A DNA stretch of 50,050 bases from an uncultured Lysobacteraceae bacterium (GCA_902825775.1 CADECF010000017.1:1-50050), one strand, 5' to 3'. Shown: positions 7,799 to 17,631, numbered from the stretch's first letter. Notes: generated by a model not told the origin, from the letters alone. Numbers and translations are program-made.

Positions 7799-9298
7799 AT
7801 GCCCGCCGTACAGACGAGTGGCTCCTACGAAAGCCGGGCCTTCACGCCCGCGCACCCGAATCTCAAGAACGCCGCAGGTGTTCCGGCCACGCTCGCGAAC
7901 GCACGCTACGTGGAGGCGTTGGCGCGCATGGTCTATTACTGGGGTTATCCCGCGGTGGATACGTGGGGACGCACGAGCGCATGGGAGGTCATGAAAATCT
8001 CCGGGCCCGGCGCCACGATGGGCCTTTTCCCCGGCGGGCCGAAGAACCGGCTGGGTTATCTCGACGACTACATGCCGCCCTCGCAGCGCAAGGTGGTGAC
8101 GCCGAACAACGACACCATTTACGGAGCCGGGTTCGCCGACCTCGGCGAAGACAGCGTAGTCGTCCAGACGCCGATCGATGCGCCTGCCGGTCATTACTGG
8201 ACCGTCCAGATCGTCGATCTGTTCACGACCGTGACGCATCAACTCGGCTCCGCATCGAGTACGCCGGGCGGCAAGTTCCTGCTCGTCGGCCCTCAATGGC
8301 AGGGGGGAAAACCGGAAGGTTTTATCGACATCCTGCGCTCGCCGACAAATCTGGCAGGCGTCTTCGGCCGTAGCTTCACTGCGCATTCGCCGGATTCGAA
8401 ACGGCAGGCGCGAGCCGTGCTCGATCAGATCGGCATCTATCCGTTGCGGGAAGACACGGCGGCGCGGCGCGACTTCGATTGCCAAGCCAGCGCTCGCAAC
8501 AAGGTCTTTCCCCCGGGCGTCACCGCCGAAATGGTGACCGCCGATCCGAACATGCTGCGCGTACGGCCCGTCGATCCGGCGAAATTCTGGGATGTGCTGC
8601 GCGACGCGCTCGATGCGAATCCGGTGGTGTCTACGGTCGATACGCCGATGGCGGAACAGGCGCGCACCCTTCTCGTCCTGCGCGACAGCGGACCGCAATG
8701 GCGCGCGCTGCTCGACCGTGTCGCACTGGAAAGCGATGCCGACCTCCAGCAATCCGCGCGTTACGCGCAGGTCGGCATCGACGCCGGCAACGGGTGGCAG
8801 CGTCAGGACAACGGCGGGGCATGGGGGACGGACTGGTTCGGCCGCGCGCAGGCGGCGGTGGTGTACATCTACGTCAACGATTTCCATGAAGCGATCTATT
8901 CCATCCGGGAAACCGATGCGCAGGGCGAACTGCTCTTCGGGCGTTACCGTTACACGATGACGTTCCCAAAGGACGGCCTGCCGCCGGTAGACCGCTCGAA
9001 AGGCGGATTCTGGTCGCTCTCGATGTACGACAAGGATTACTTCATGCTGGCGACGAGTCCGAACGGCCGGCCGAACATCGGTACGGTCAATCTCGACGCG
9101 AACGAACTGAAATTTTCGCCGGACGGCTCGCTGACCCTGCACCTGTCGCACGCGCCGCCCGCGAGCAAGGACGCGCAGGCCAATTGGCTACCAGCGCCGG
9201 ACGGGCAATTCGCACTGATCGTGCGCACGTACGTGCCGGAACAGCCCATGCTGGACAAGCGTTACACGTTGCCGGACGTGCAGCGTCTGCATGCCTGA
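7799..9298 (+). CDS. DUF1254/DUF1214 protein, paralogue 1
   Basis: A 499-residue protein with an N-terminal DUF1254 region (about 35-180: ARMVYYWGYPAVDTWGR, then TPNNDTIYGAGFADL) and a C-terminal DUF1214 region (about 330-480: YRYTMTFPKDGLPPVDRSKG, FWSLSMYDKDYFM, NWLPAPDGQFALIVRTY). The biochemical function of this pair of domains is not established. Unlike the two following paralogues it has no signal peptide from ATG 7799. The frame is closed by a TGA at 7757-7759 and offers no alternative start between, so either the protein is cytoplasmic or its 5' end has been lost or shifted. No clear ribosome binding site precedes the ATG. Next downstream is paralogue 2 after a 146-nt gap. Confidence 0.82.
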   Translation: MPAVQTSGSYESRAFTPAHPNLKNAAGVPATLANARYVEALARMVYYWGYPAVDTWGRTSAWEVMKISGPGATMGLFPGGPKNRLGYLDDYMPPSQRKVVTPNNDTIYGAGFADLGEDSVVVQTPIDAPAGHYWTVQIVDLFTTVTHQLGSASSTPGGKFLLVGPQWQGGKPEGFIDILRSPTNLAGVFGRSFTAHSPDSKRQARAVLDQIGIYPLREDTAARRDFDCQASARNKVFPPGVTAEMVTADPNMLRVRPVDPAKFWDVLRDALDANPVVSTVDTPMAEQARTLLVLRDSGPQWRALLDRVALESDADLQQSARYAQVGIDAGNGWQRQDNGGAWGTDWFGRAQAAVVYIYVNDFHEAIYSIRETDAQGELLFGRYRYTMTFPKDGLPPVDRSKGGFWSLSMYDKDYFMLATSPNGRPNIGTVNLDANELKFSPDGSLTLHLSHAPPASKDAQANWLPAPDGQFALIVRTYVPEQPMLDKRYTLPDVQRLHA

Positions 9299-9444
9299 AG
9301 AACCGGTGGAAACACAATGGCGACGCAGTTCAAGCACCGCCGTGCTCGACAGCAACTGCGCCGAGGCCTATTGGCCGGATGCCACGATCCTCGATGGATC
9401 CTGGGCCAACGAAATTCGAGCCGGCGCAATGAAGGACTAAGACC

Positions 9445-10818
9445 ATGAACCGCATCGCATTGATATCGTGCTTCGCCGCATTGGCATGCGTGCCGATCGC
9501 CTGCAATCGCTCGACTCCGGAGGTTACGCCGTCCTCGGCGTCGACGGCAGCTTCTGCGCCCGCGCAAGCGAAGTCCGCATACTCCGACCAGGACATCAGC
9601 GACGCCTGGATCTACCTGCTCGGCCGTATGCTCGTGTTGCGCCAGCAGAAGACCGATCTCGCGGAAGGCTTCAAATGGAACGAGATGACCCACCGCAAAC
9701 CCGGCGCGGTGGAGTGGCCGAATCCGAACCTCGACGTCGCCTACTCCGAAGCCTGGGTCGCCGTCGACGAAAACAGCTGCACGATCGTCGCCGTACCCAA
9801 AGTCTCCGGACGCTACTACACCGTGCAGTTCCTCAACGGCTGGGGCGAAACGGTCGCCAATATCAACGAGCGTACGCAGGCGGCGAAGCCCGCGGGCGAT
9901 TTCGCCGTGTGCCTGCAGGACGCGAACGTCAAATTGCCGGAGAACGTCACGCGCATCGACGTACCGGTGAAGTACATGCGCGTGCTGGCGCGCGTCGAAC
10001 TCGGCGACAATTGGGACCAGGCCGTAGCCCTGCAGCACAAATTCGCGATGCGCGCGACGGGAACGCCGGCGCCGCCGACGATTCCGGACACTCCGGACTT
10101 CGATGTGCAGCATCTGCCAGGCGTGGAAGCGTTCGAGAACGCTCCCGCCATCCTCGACAGCGAAAAAGACATCAATCCGGGCATGGAAGGCGTGGCGGCG
10201 AAGGCGCGCGCCATCGCCGAAGGCATCCGCGATGCGGCCGAACGCGCGCGCGTCGACAAGGTGATTCGGGAAAAGGCGATGGCCGATCTGGGCAAGGCCT
10301 CGCCCACGATCGGACATGGCAAGCGTAAGGACGGCTGGGTTCGCCCGGCCGTGATCGGTACTTACGGAGACGACTGGCTCGGCCGCACGCTCGTCAATAT
10401 GGGCGGAATTTGGGCGAATCGGATGGACGAAGTCGTCTACTACAAGAGCAGCGACGACGGCACCGGCACGCAACTCAACGGAACCCATATCTACACGATG
10501 ACGTTCCCGAAAGACGACCTGCCGCCCAAGTACGCGAACTATTTCTGGTCGGTAATCGCGGTCGATCCGGTGTTCGCGCGTGTGCTGCCCAATCCTAAGA
10601 ATCGCTTCCTGCTCAATCGCGAGTCGGGGCTCAAGTACAACGCCGACGGCTCGCTCACGTTGTACTTCGCACCCGAGAAGCCCGCCGATGCTCCCGATCC
10701 GAACTGGCTACCCACGCCGGCAGGCAAGGACTATCGCCTGACGTTCCGTTTCTACGGACCGAAAGGTGGCGTTGCCGATGGCAGCTACTACCCGCCGCCG
10801 CTGGTCAAGAAATCATGA
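9445..10818 (+). CDS. DUF1254/DUF1214 lipoprotein, paralogue 2
   Basis: A 457-residue protein with a lipoprotein signal (VPIAC, Cys20), so probably anchored in the envelope. The DUF1254-type region is divergent (DAWIYLLGRMLVLRQQ, then NPNLDVAYSEAWVAVDE). The C-terminal DUF1214 region is typical (HIYTMTFPKDDLPPKYANY, FWSVIAVDPV, NWLPTPAGKDYRLTFRFYGPKG). AAGGA lies 8 nt before the ATG. Its stop codon overlaps the start of the acid phosphatase gene (ATGA), so the two are probably co-translated. Function unknown; the tight coupling to a periplasmic phosphatase is the best functional hint. Confidence 0.85.
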   Translation: MNRIALISCFAALACVPIACNRSTPEVTPSSASTAASAPAQAKSAYSDQDISDAWIYLLGRMLVLRQQKTDLAEGFKWNEMTHRKPGAVEWPNPNLDVAYSEAWVAVDENSCTIVAVPKVSGRYYTVQFLNGWGETVANINERTQAAKPAGDFAVCLQDANVKLPENVTRIDVPVKYMRVLARVELGDNWDQAVALQHKFAMRATGTPAPPTIPDTPDFDVQHLPGVEAFENAPAILDSEKDINPGMEGVAAKARAIAEGIRDAAERARVDKVIREKAMADLGKASPTIGHGKRKDGWVRPAVIGTYGDDWLGRTLVNMGGIWANRMDEVVYYKSSDDGTGTQLNGTHIYTMTFPKDDLPPKYANYFWSVIAVDPVFARVLPNPKNRFLLNRESGLKYNADGSLTLYFAPEKPADAPDPNWLPTPAGKDYRLTFRFYGPKGGVADGSYYPPPLVKKS

Positions 10819-11654
10819 GGAAACATGCCTTGCTGTTTTCGTCCTGCGTGTGCGCCGCGACTTTGGCCGCGTGCGCCGGCGGCGCCGTCGAAAAAAATCT
10901 TGCGCCGCCAACCACTGTCGCCAAGGTGCCCGAACTCAAGCCGGGCGTTCCCGCCGGATACCTGGGCCGCGCGCTGCCCGACAGCCTGGCCTTGGTGCCA
11001 TCGCCGCCGGCCGCGGGTTCGCCCGCGTTCGCGCAGGACGAAGCGATCCACACCGCAGCGCAGGCTTTGCGAAACGGTCCGCGCGGCACGCTGGCGACAG
11101 CGGATGCCGATCTGCATTTTCCGCATGCGCCCAGCGCCTTCGCCTGCGCGCTGGACAAGTCGATCACGCAGTCGGACACGCCGCGCCTCTATCTGCTCAT
11201 GCAGCGCACGATGGTCGACGCCGGCATGGCGACGTATCGCGCGAAGGACCATTACAAGCGCGAGCGTCCGTTCGTCCATTACAAGGAATCGACGTGCATG
11301 CCCAGCGATGAGGCGGCGTTGCGCAACGACGGATCTTACCCGTCGGGACACACGTCGATCGGATGGACCTGGGGCCTAATCCTCGTGGAGCTGGCGCCCG
11401 AGCGCGCCGATGCGTTGCTGGCGAGGGCGCGATCGTTCGGCGAAAGCCGTCTGGTGTGCAACGCGCATTGGCAGAGCGACATCGTCGCCGGACGCACGGT
11501 CGCCGCCGGCGCGGTCGCGCGCCTGCATGCGGATGAAACTTTTCTCGCCGACCTCGCTGCGGCCCGAACGGAGATTCAACGCGCCAGCGCTTCGGACGCT
11601 GCGAAGTGCGCCGCCGAGGCCGCCTTGGTCGCGCCGATTGCGGGCGCCCTCTGA
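10815..11654 (+). CDS. class A non-specific acid phosphatase (PAP2 superfamily)
   Basis: A 279-residue phosphatase with the full three-part vanadate-type active site: KX6RP at 144-152 (KDHYKRERP), PSGH at 176-179 inside the class A signature GSYPSGHTS, and SRX5HX3D at 211-222 (SRLVCNAHWQSD). The nucleophile should be H218 with H179 as acid/base. An N-terminal signal ends LAAC (Cys20), so it is exported and perhaps lipidated. PhoN/PhoC relatives hydrolyse a broad range of phosphomonoesters in the periplasm. The ATG overlaps the stop of the DUF1254 gene upstream by the sequence ATGA. The degraded tRNA-Ser copy begins 10 nt after its stop codon. Confidence 0.92.
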   Translation: MRKHALLFSSCVCAATLAACAGGAVEKNLAPPTTVAKVPELKPGVPAGYLGRALPDSLALVPSPPAAGSPAFAQDEAIHTAAQALRNGPRGTLATADADLHFPHAPSAFACALDKSITQSDTPRLYLLMQRTMVDAGMATYRAKDHYKRERPFVHYKESTCMPSDEAALRNDGSYPSGHTSIGWTWGLILVELAPERADALLARARSFGESRLVCNAHWQSDIVAGRTVAAGAVARLHADETFLADLAAARTEIQRASASDAAKCAAEAALVAPIAGAL

Positions 11655-11664
11655 CTATAGGCTT

Positions 11665-11722
11665 TGGCGGAGAAAGTGGGATTCGAGCCCACGGAGGGTT
11701 TGACCCATCGCCGGCTTTCAAG
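11665..11722 (-). pseudogene. degenerate 3' half of tRNA-Ser
   Basis: About 58 bp matching the intact tRNA-Ser(TGA) at 13270-13359 from the encoded CCA end through the T arm and variable arm into the anticodon loop, with roughly 6-8 mismatches, in the same orientation. Similarity stops near the anticodon; the 5' half is missing, so it cannot be a working tRNA. It lies directly after the acid phosphatase gene. Confidence 0.85.
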
Positions 11723-11764
11723 CACGGAACCTCAGCAATCGTCGATCTAACTTAGGAGTAAATC

Positions 11765-13234
11765 ATGCGCTCGAGAGCTACCCCGTTCGCAATTGCCTTG
11801 CTGATCCTTGCCATCGCCGGTTGTTCGCGCGAACAGTCGCCCGCGAATACAGCAACCCATGGCCAGGCCAAGCCGAACGCCACGAGCATCGCAGCTCCAT
11901 CAGCGGATATGTCCGAGCAAGAGGCGTACGCAATCGCCAAGGACGCATATGTCTACGCCTACCCGATGATGCTGACGTACACGACCCTGCGAAAGCTGAG
12001 CAATTTCGCCGAGCCCATCCCGGGCGATACTTTCGGCCCGCCCAACCAGTTCCATCACGCGCTCGCCTACCCCAATGCCGACGACAAGATCGTCGTCCGC
12101 ACCAATGTGGATACGCTGTATTCAGCGGCAACGCTCGACCTGAAGTCCGAGCCGCAAGTGTTGTCGGTGCCGGCGACCGACCGTTACTTCATGCTGCCGA
12201 TGCTGAGTTTGTGGTCGGACGTATTCGCCGTGCCCGGTACGCGCACTACCGGTAGGAGCACGGCGCGCGATTTCCTGGTGGTCGGACCGCAGTGGCGTGG
12301 CGACGCGCCGGCCGGGCTCGAACTGATCCGTAGCCCCACCCGCTACGTGTGGATCATCGGCCGCACCCAAACCAACGGTCCTTCCGACTACGACAACGTC
12401 CACAAGATCCAGGCCGGCTACAAGCTGCGACCGCTGTCGGCCTGGGGCAAGGGCGATTACACGCCGCCCAAAGGCACGGTCGACCCCAGCATCGACATGA
12501 AAGCCGATCCGCCGAAGGCAGTGGAGCAGATGGATGCGGCGACCTACTACGGCCAGTTCGCCGAACTGCTGAAGGACAACCCGCCCAACCAGGTCGACTA
12601 CCCGATCGTGCATCGCCTCGAGCGCACCGGCTTCACGGTCGGCGAAAGTTTCGACCTGGGCAAGCTTCCGGAGAGGATTCGCGCGGCGTTCGAGCGCGGC
12701 CATGCCGACGGCAAGGCATCGGTAGTGGCCGAAGGGAATAAGGCCGCCGGCAAAGGCGGCAAGGGTTGGGTTTACAGCCTGAGTGGCGGCACCTACGGCA
12801 CGGACTATCTGTACCGCGCGGCCGTCGCCAATTTTGGCCTGGGCCTGAATTTGCCGCAGGACGCCGTCTATCCCTCACTCTCCAACGACAACGAAGACCG
12901 CCCCCTCGATGGCAATCACGATTACGTGCTGCACTTCGACAAGGACAAGTGGCCGCCGGTAGACGCGTTCTGGTCAGTCACGGCTTACGACGCCGACGGT
13001 TACTTCATCCCAAACGCGATCAAACGCCAAGCCATCGGCGACCGCGATAAGCTCGTCGCCAATGCCGACGGCTCGCTCGACCTATACATCCAAACCGATT
13101 CGCCGGGCGCGGACAAGGAAAACAACTGGCTGCCTGTCGCCAAGGCGCCATTCACGCTATTGCTGCGCATGTACGCGCCGCGCGAAGAATTCCTAGAAGG
13201 AGGATGGGAACCCCCTCCGGTCGTACGGAAGTGA
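11765..13234 (+). CDS. DUF1254/DUF1214 lipoprotein, paralogue 3
   Basis: A 489-residue exported protein with lipobox LAIAGC (Cys20). The DUF1254 region (about 45-190) is the most canonical of the three: DAYVYAYPMMLTYTTLRKL, TNVDTLYSAATLDLKSEPQV, then DRYFMLPMLSLWSDVF. The DUF1214 region (about 370-480) has HDYVLHFDKDKWPPVDAFWSV (first 20 residues) and NWLPVAKAPFTLLLRMYAPR. AGGAG precedes the ATG by 8 nt. The gene is the only content between the tRNA-Ser fragment and intact tRNA-Ser, and its closest recognisable relatives are not its neighbours by sequence: its N-terminal half differs strongly from paralogues 1 and 2. Separate acquisition is therefore more likely than a recent duplication. Function unknown. 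Confidence 0.87.
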   Translation: MRSRATPFAIALLILAIAGCSREQSPANTATHGQAKPNATSIAAPSADMSEQEAYAIAKDAYVYAYPMMLTYTTLRKLSNFAEPIPGDTFGPPNQFHHALAYPNADDKIVVRTNVDTLYSAATLDLKSEPQVLSVPATDRYFMLPMLSLWSDVFAVPGTRTTGRSTARDFLVVGPQWRGDAPAGLELIRSPTRYVWIIGRTQTNGPSDYDNVHKIQAGYKLRPLSAWGKGDYTPPKGTVDPSIDMKADPPKAVEQMDAATYYGQFAELLKDNPPNQVDYPIVHRLERTGFTVGESFDLGKLPERIRAAFERGHADGKASVVAEGNKAAGKGGKGWVYSLSGGTYGTDYLYRAAVANFGLGLNLPQDAVYPSLSNDNEDRPLDGNHDYVLHFDKDKWPPVDAFWSVTAYDADGYFIPNAIKRQAIGDRDKLVANADGSLDLYIQTDSPGADKENNWLPVAKAPFTLLLRMYAPREEFLEGGWEPPPVVRK

Positions 13235-13269
13235 CTTGCTGGCAGCACGCTGCCGCACGGGAACAGAAA

Positions 13270-13359
13270 TGGCGGAGAGGGTGGGATTCGAACCCACGGA
13301 TGGTTTGACCCATCGCCGGTTTTCAAGACCGGTGCCTTAAACCGCTCGGCCACCTCTCC
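13270..13359 (-). tRNA. tRNA-Ser(TGA)
   Basis: A 90-nt class II tRNA with encoded CCA. The acceptor stem GGAGAGG pairs with CCTCTCC, there is a long variable arm, the T loop is GGTTCGAATCC, and the anticodon loop CTTGAAA gives TGA. The sequence agrees almost base for base with proteobacterial tRNA-Ser(UGA). Confidence 0.97.
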
Positions 13360-13377
13360 GGTTGCTTCACTTAGCGC

Positions 13378-13404
13378 ACCGGCCGCATTGCGCGGCCGGT
13401 TTTG
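13378..13404 (+). terminator. intrinsic terminator, plus strand
   Basis: Stem ACCGGCCGC/GCGGCCGGT (9 bp, 5-nt loop), then TTTTGATTTT. It is oriented for plus-strand transcripts, that is for the DUF1254 gene reading antisense through the tRNA-Ser, and it also separates that unit from the converging LysR gene. Confidence 0.7.
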
Positions 13405-13435
13405 ATTTTATAGCGGAAACGAAACCCTGCCCCGC

Positions 13436-14443
13436 TCAGGCGATTGTCGCATGCGCCGCTTCGTCGGCGCTGCGCTTGCCGGGTTTGCCGCCCTTCTCCG
13501 CCGGTTTGCCCTTCTGGCAGTTCTGGCAATCCAGGCGCGAGGATTCGATCAGCGGCGGCAGTTTTTCGGCCAGGAAGTCGATGAAGACGCGCACCGCCGG
13601 CAGCAGGCCGCGGCGCGAGGCGAAGACGGCGTGGGCGATGCCCTGCGGCAAGCGCCATTCCGGCAACACCACTTCCAGCTCGCCCTTGCGCACCGCTTCG
13701 GCGCACAGGGTTTCGGGCAGCATGGTGATGCCCAGGCCGCCCTTGGCCAGCGCCATCAGCATCGGGAAATCGAAGCCGGAGACGCGCGGCTTGAGGTCGA
13801 TCTTGCGAACCTCGCCATCGCGGCCCTGCAGCTCCCAGCGCTGGCGCGCCTCGTCCTCGTTCATGGTCAGAGTGACGTGGTCGTGCAGCTCTTCGGGCGT
13901 GTTCGGGCGGCCGGCGCGATCCAAATATTTCGGACTGGCGACCAGCAATTCCTGGATCTGGCCGAAACTGCGCATCACCAGGCTGCCGTCGTCGTCCAAC
14001 TTGGAACGCACGCGCACGGCGACGTCGAAGCCTTCGTTGATCACATCCACGCGCCGGTTGCTCACGTGCAACTGCACGCGCACCTGCGGAAATTTGGCCA
14101 GGAATTCCGGCAGCAGTGCCGGCATCTGCTGCTGCGCCAAACCGACCGGCACGCTGACGCGAACCACGCCGCGCGGCTCGGCGCTGAGCCGGTCGACGAC
14201 TTCGCGCGCGGCTTGGGCTTCGGCCAGCATCGATTGCGCGTGGCGATGCACGCTCTGGCCGACATCGGTCACCGCGAAACGGCGCGTCGAACGCTGCAAC
14301 AAGCGCACGCCCAGATCGTTTTCGAGCTGGCTGATGCGCCGGCTCAGGCGCGACTTGGGAATGCCCAGCGCACGTTCGGCGGCGGCGAAACCGCCGTGGT
14401 CGACGACGGCGGAAAAGTAGTAAAGGTCGTTGAGATCCTGCAT
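13436..14443 (-). CDS. LysR-family transcriptional regulator
   Basis: A 335-residue LysR-type regulator. The winged helix-turn-helix occupies residues 1-60 (DLYYFSAVVDHGGFAAAERA, then KSRLSRRISQLENDLGVRLL), followed by a periplasmic-binding-protein-like effector domain (about 90-295). The C-terminus carries an unusual Lys/Gly-rich tail with a CQNC pair (about 300-335) beyond the normal end of the family. It is divergent from the azoreductase gene with 115 bp between the starts, the classical arrangement in which LysR controls both its own gene and its neighbour. The effector is unknown; electrophiles or quinones would fit the target. The CQNC pair might bind metal or sense redox state (inference). 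Confidence 0.92.
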   Translation of the reverse strand: MQDLNDLYYFSAVVDHGGFAAAERALGIPKSRLSRRISQLENDLGVRLLQRSTRRFAVTDVGQSVHRHAQSMLAEAQAAREVVDRLSAEPRGVVRVSVPVGLAQQQMPALLPEFLAKFPQVRVQLHVSNRRVDVINEGFDVAVRVRSKLDDDGSLVMRSFGQIQELLVASPKYLDRAGRPNTPEELHDHVTLTMNEDEARQRWELQGRDGEVRKIDLKPRVSGFDFPMLMALAKGGLGITMLPETLCAEAVRKGELEVVLPEWRLPQGIAHAVFASRRGLLPAVRVFIDFLAEKLPPLIESSRLDCQNCQKGKPAEKGGKPGKRSADEAAHATIA

Positions 14444-14558
14444 GGCGATAATTCCATCCTCAGAACGCTACGGGATATTTGACCACCTTTATCCTACTAA
14501 AGCAACAACCCATAGTTTGTCCCAGACCGCGGCGCCCTGCCGCCACCGGAGACCCGCT
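14444..14558. promoter_or_regulatory. divergent LysR/azoR control region
   Basis: 115 bp between divergent starts, noticeably more AT-rich than its surroundings, including TTTGACC and CTTTATCCTACTAAAG. It should contain both promoters and a LysR site of the T-N11-A type, but I cannot place a single convincing operator. Confidence 0.5.
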
Positions 14559-15140
14559 ATGAAGCTGCTGCACCTCGATTCCAGCGCCCTGGGCGCCGAT
14601 TCCGTCACCCGCGAGCTCAGCGCCGCCATCGTCGCCCGCTGGCAGGAGACCGTGCCCGGGCTGACCGTCGAATACATGGATCTGGACGCCAATCCCATCC
14701 CCCACCTGACCGGCCGCACCCTGGCCCGCACCGACGCCATCTGCAACGAGAAGGAAGACGCGATGGTGCAGCAGTTCCTGGACGCCGATACGGTGGTGAT
14801 CGGCGCGCCGATGTACAACTTCGCGATTCCGTCGACGCTCAAGGCCTGGATCGACCGCATCACCGTGCGCGGCAAGACCTTCCGCTACACCGAAAAGGGC
14901 GCCGAAGGCCTGGCCGGCGGCAAGCGCGTGATCATCGCCACCGGACGCGGCAGCGCGCATGGCGACAATGCGCCGAGCGATTTCCAGGAGCCGTATCTGC
15001 GCTACCTGTTCGGTTTCATCGGCATCAAGGACGTGGAATTCGTTCGCGCCGAAGGCGTCGGCCTGTCGCCGCAGCATCGCGCGGATGCACTGGCGGCTGC
15101 GCATGCGGCGATTCCGGTGCCGTTATCCAAAGCTGCTTGA
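14559..15140 (+). CDS. azoR: FMN-dependent NADH-azoreductase
   Basis: A 193-residue flavodoxin-fold protein. MKLLHLDSSALGADSVTREL at the start is the FMN phosphate loop; PMYNFAIPSTLKAWIDRITV near residue 87 and the GRGSAHG segment near 135 are typical of AzoR. The enzyme reduces azo dyes and, physiologically, quinones by two-electron transfer from NADH, which protects against electrophile stress. GGAG lies 8 nt before ATG 14559; the frame continues upstream to 14430 but that part would overlap the LysR start and is not conserved in type. Probably regulated by the divergent LysR protein. Confidence 0.93.
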   Translation: MKLLHLDSSALGADSVTRELSAAIVARWQETVPGLTVEYMDLDANPIPHLTGRTLARTDAICNEKEDAMVQQFLDADTVVIGAPMYNFAIPSTLKAWIDRITVRGKTFRYTEKGAEGLAGGKRVIIATGRGSAHGDNAPSDFQEPYLRYLFGFIGIKDVEFVRAEGVGLSPQHRADALAAAHAAIPVPLSKAA

Positions 15141-15164
15141 TTGTTTGCAGCCGTTCTTCTTTGA

Positions 15165-15196
15165 GCCGTCATTCCCGCCTTCGCGGAAATGACGGC
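15165..15196. terminator. palindromic hairpin between azoR and serS
   Basis: Near-perfect inverted repeat GCCGTCATTCCCGC/GCGGAAATGACGGC separated by three bases, between convergent azoR and serS. It may serve both genes as a terminator, although the T-run is short. It resembles the family C repeat (GTCATCCCGA-type) found at 27911 and 49517. Confidence 0.55.
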
Positions 15197-15218
15197 TTTG
15201 GAGCGCCGGCCAACCCGG

Positions 15219-16823
<1,605 letters not shown>

Positions 16824-16836
16824 TTAGTCCGCATCG

Positions 16837-17484
16837 ATGAGCACATCTACACCGCCGCCGGCGACTCCAGGAAAGGGCGCGCAGACGCCGTTCTGGCGGC
16901 TTTCGCTTCGTACCTGGCTGTTGATCGGCGCCGCATTCGCGGCCGGCCTGCTGCTGTTCTTGCTGTTGTGGTCGGGCAAGCGCCAACATGATTTCTTCCG
17001 CGCTGCGCCCATCGCCAGCCCCGGCGGCAGCGAGGAGTACGAGCCGTTGCCCGCGCCATTGCCGGCCGATCAGGGCGGCAGCCGCCCTGCACCCGCCGCC
17101 GCTGCGGACACTGCGCCGTCGGAAACGCCGAGAATCGTGGAACGGGCGCCCACCCCGCCTCCGTCGGCACCCGCACCGCCGCCGGTGCCCCGCACCGGCG
17201 CGATGGCTTCGGGCCCCTCGCCCGTGCCGATCGAAATGCCCACGCCCCGCTACCCGGCCCAGGCCGCGCGCCGGGGCTTGGGCGGTATCGTCCGCGTCCG
17301 CGCAGACGTGGGCGCAGACGGCGTGCCGACGGCCGTGGCCGTGGTCGAAGGCAGCGGCACGCGCGAATTGGATCGCGCCGCACTGGATGCCGTACGCCGT
17401 TGGCGATTCCGGCCCGGACAAGTCGACGGTCAGCCCGTGCCGGGCAGTGTCGTGGTGCCGATCGAATTCTCGATGCGGCGCTGA
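16837..17484 (+). CDS. energy transducer TonB, paralogue 1
   Basis: A 215-residue TonB-type protein. One transmembrane helix near residues 25-46 (WLLIGAAFAAGLLLFLLLW) is followed by a Pro/Ala-rich periplasmic spacer (about 55-130) and a TonB C-terminal domain (about 135-215: PTPRYPAQAARRGLGGIVRV, then ELDRAALDAVRRWRFRPG). TonB couples ExbBD and the proton motive force to outer-membrane receptors. No exbB/exbD lies nearby. A second tonB with the same plan follows after 147 nt. Confidence 0.9.
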   Translation: MSTSTPPPATPGKGAQTPFWRLSLRTWLLIGAAFAAGLLLFLLLWSGKRQHDFFRAAPIASPGGSEEYEPLPAPLPADQGGSRPAPAAAADTAPSETPRIVERAPTPPPSAPAPPPVPRTGAMASGPSPVPIEMPTPRYPAQAARRGLGGIVRVRADVGADGVPTAVAVVEGSGTRELDRAALDAVRRWRFRPGQVDGQPVPGSVVVPIEFSMRR

Positions 17485-17507
17485 CGGCGTCTTCGCTGCG
17501 TGAAAAA

Positions 17508-17529
17508 AGCGGCATGAACAGGCCGCTTC
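17508..17529 (+). terminator. weak hairpin after tonB paralogue 1
   Basis: AGCGGC/GCCGCT stem with an 8-nt loop, preceded by an A-run and lacking a good T-run on the plus strand. It may be a weak terminator or a processing signal between the two tonB genes. Confidence 0.3.
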
Positions 17530-17631
17530 GATCCGGTCCATGTGAAAGAACCGTTATCGGTCGCTCACGGGGCATCTACAAAGCCGCATGCAAGACTCGC
17601 CCCGTCGTATGACGGCGAGGGAGCATGAGCG

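Noticed and set aside
7169-9151. A 660-codon minus-strand frame running from arr back through the first DUF1254 gene
   Set aside because: Only its last 133 residues are Arr, with their own ATG and ribosome binding site. The rest is antisense of DUF1254 and has no motif.
9317-9448. A 43-codon frame between DUF1254 paralogues 1 and 2, ending in ATGA overlap
   Set aside because: The product is Arg-rich with no signal peptide, codon third positions are not GC-enriched, and the ribosome binding site is poor.
13000-13353. Minus-strand protein frame over tRNA-Ser and the end of the DUF1254 gene
   Set aside because: It reads through a tRNA and antisense sequence; typical false frame.
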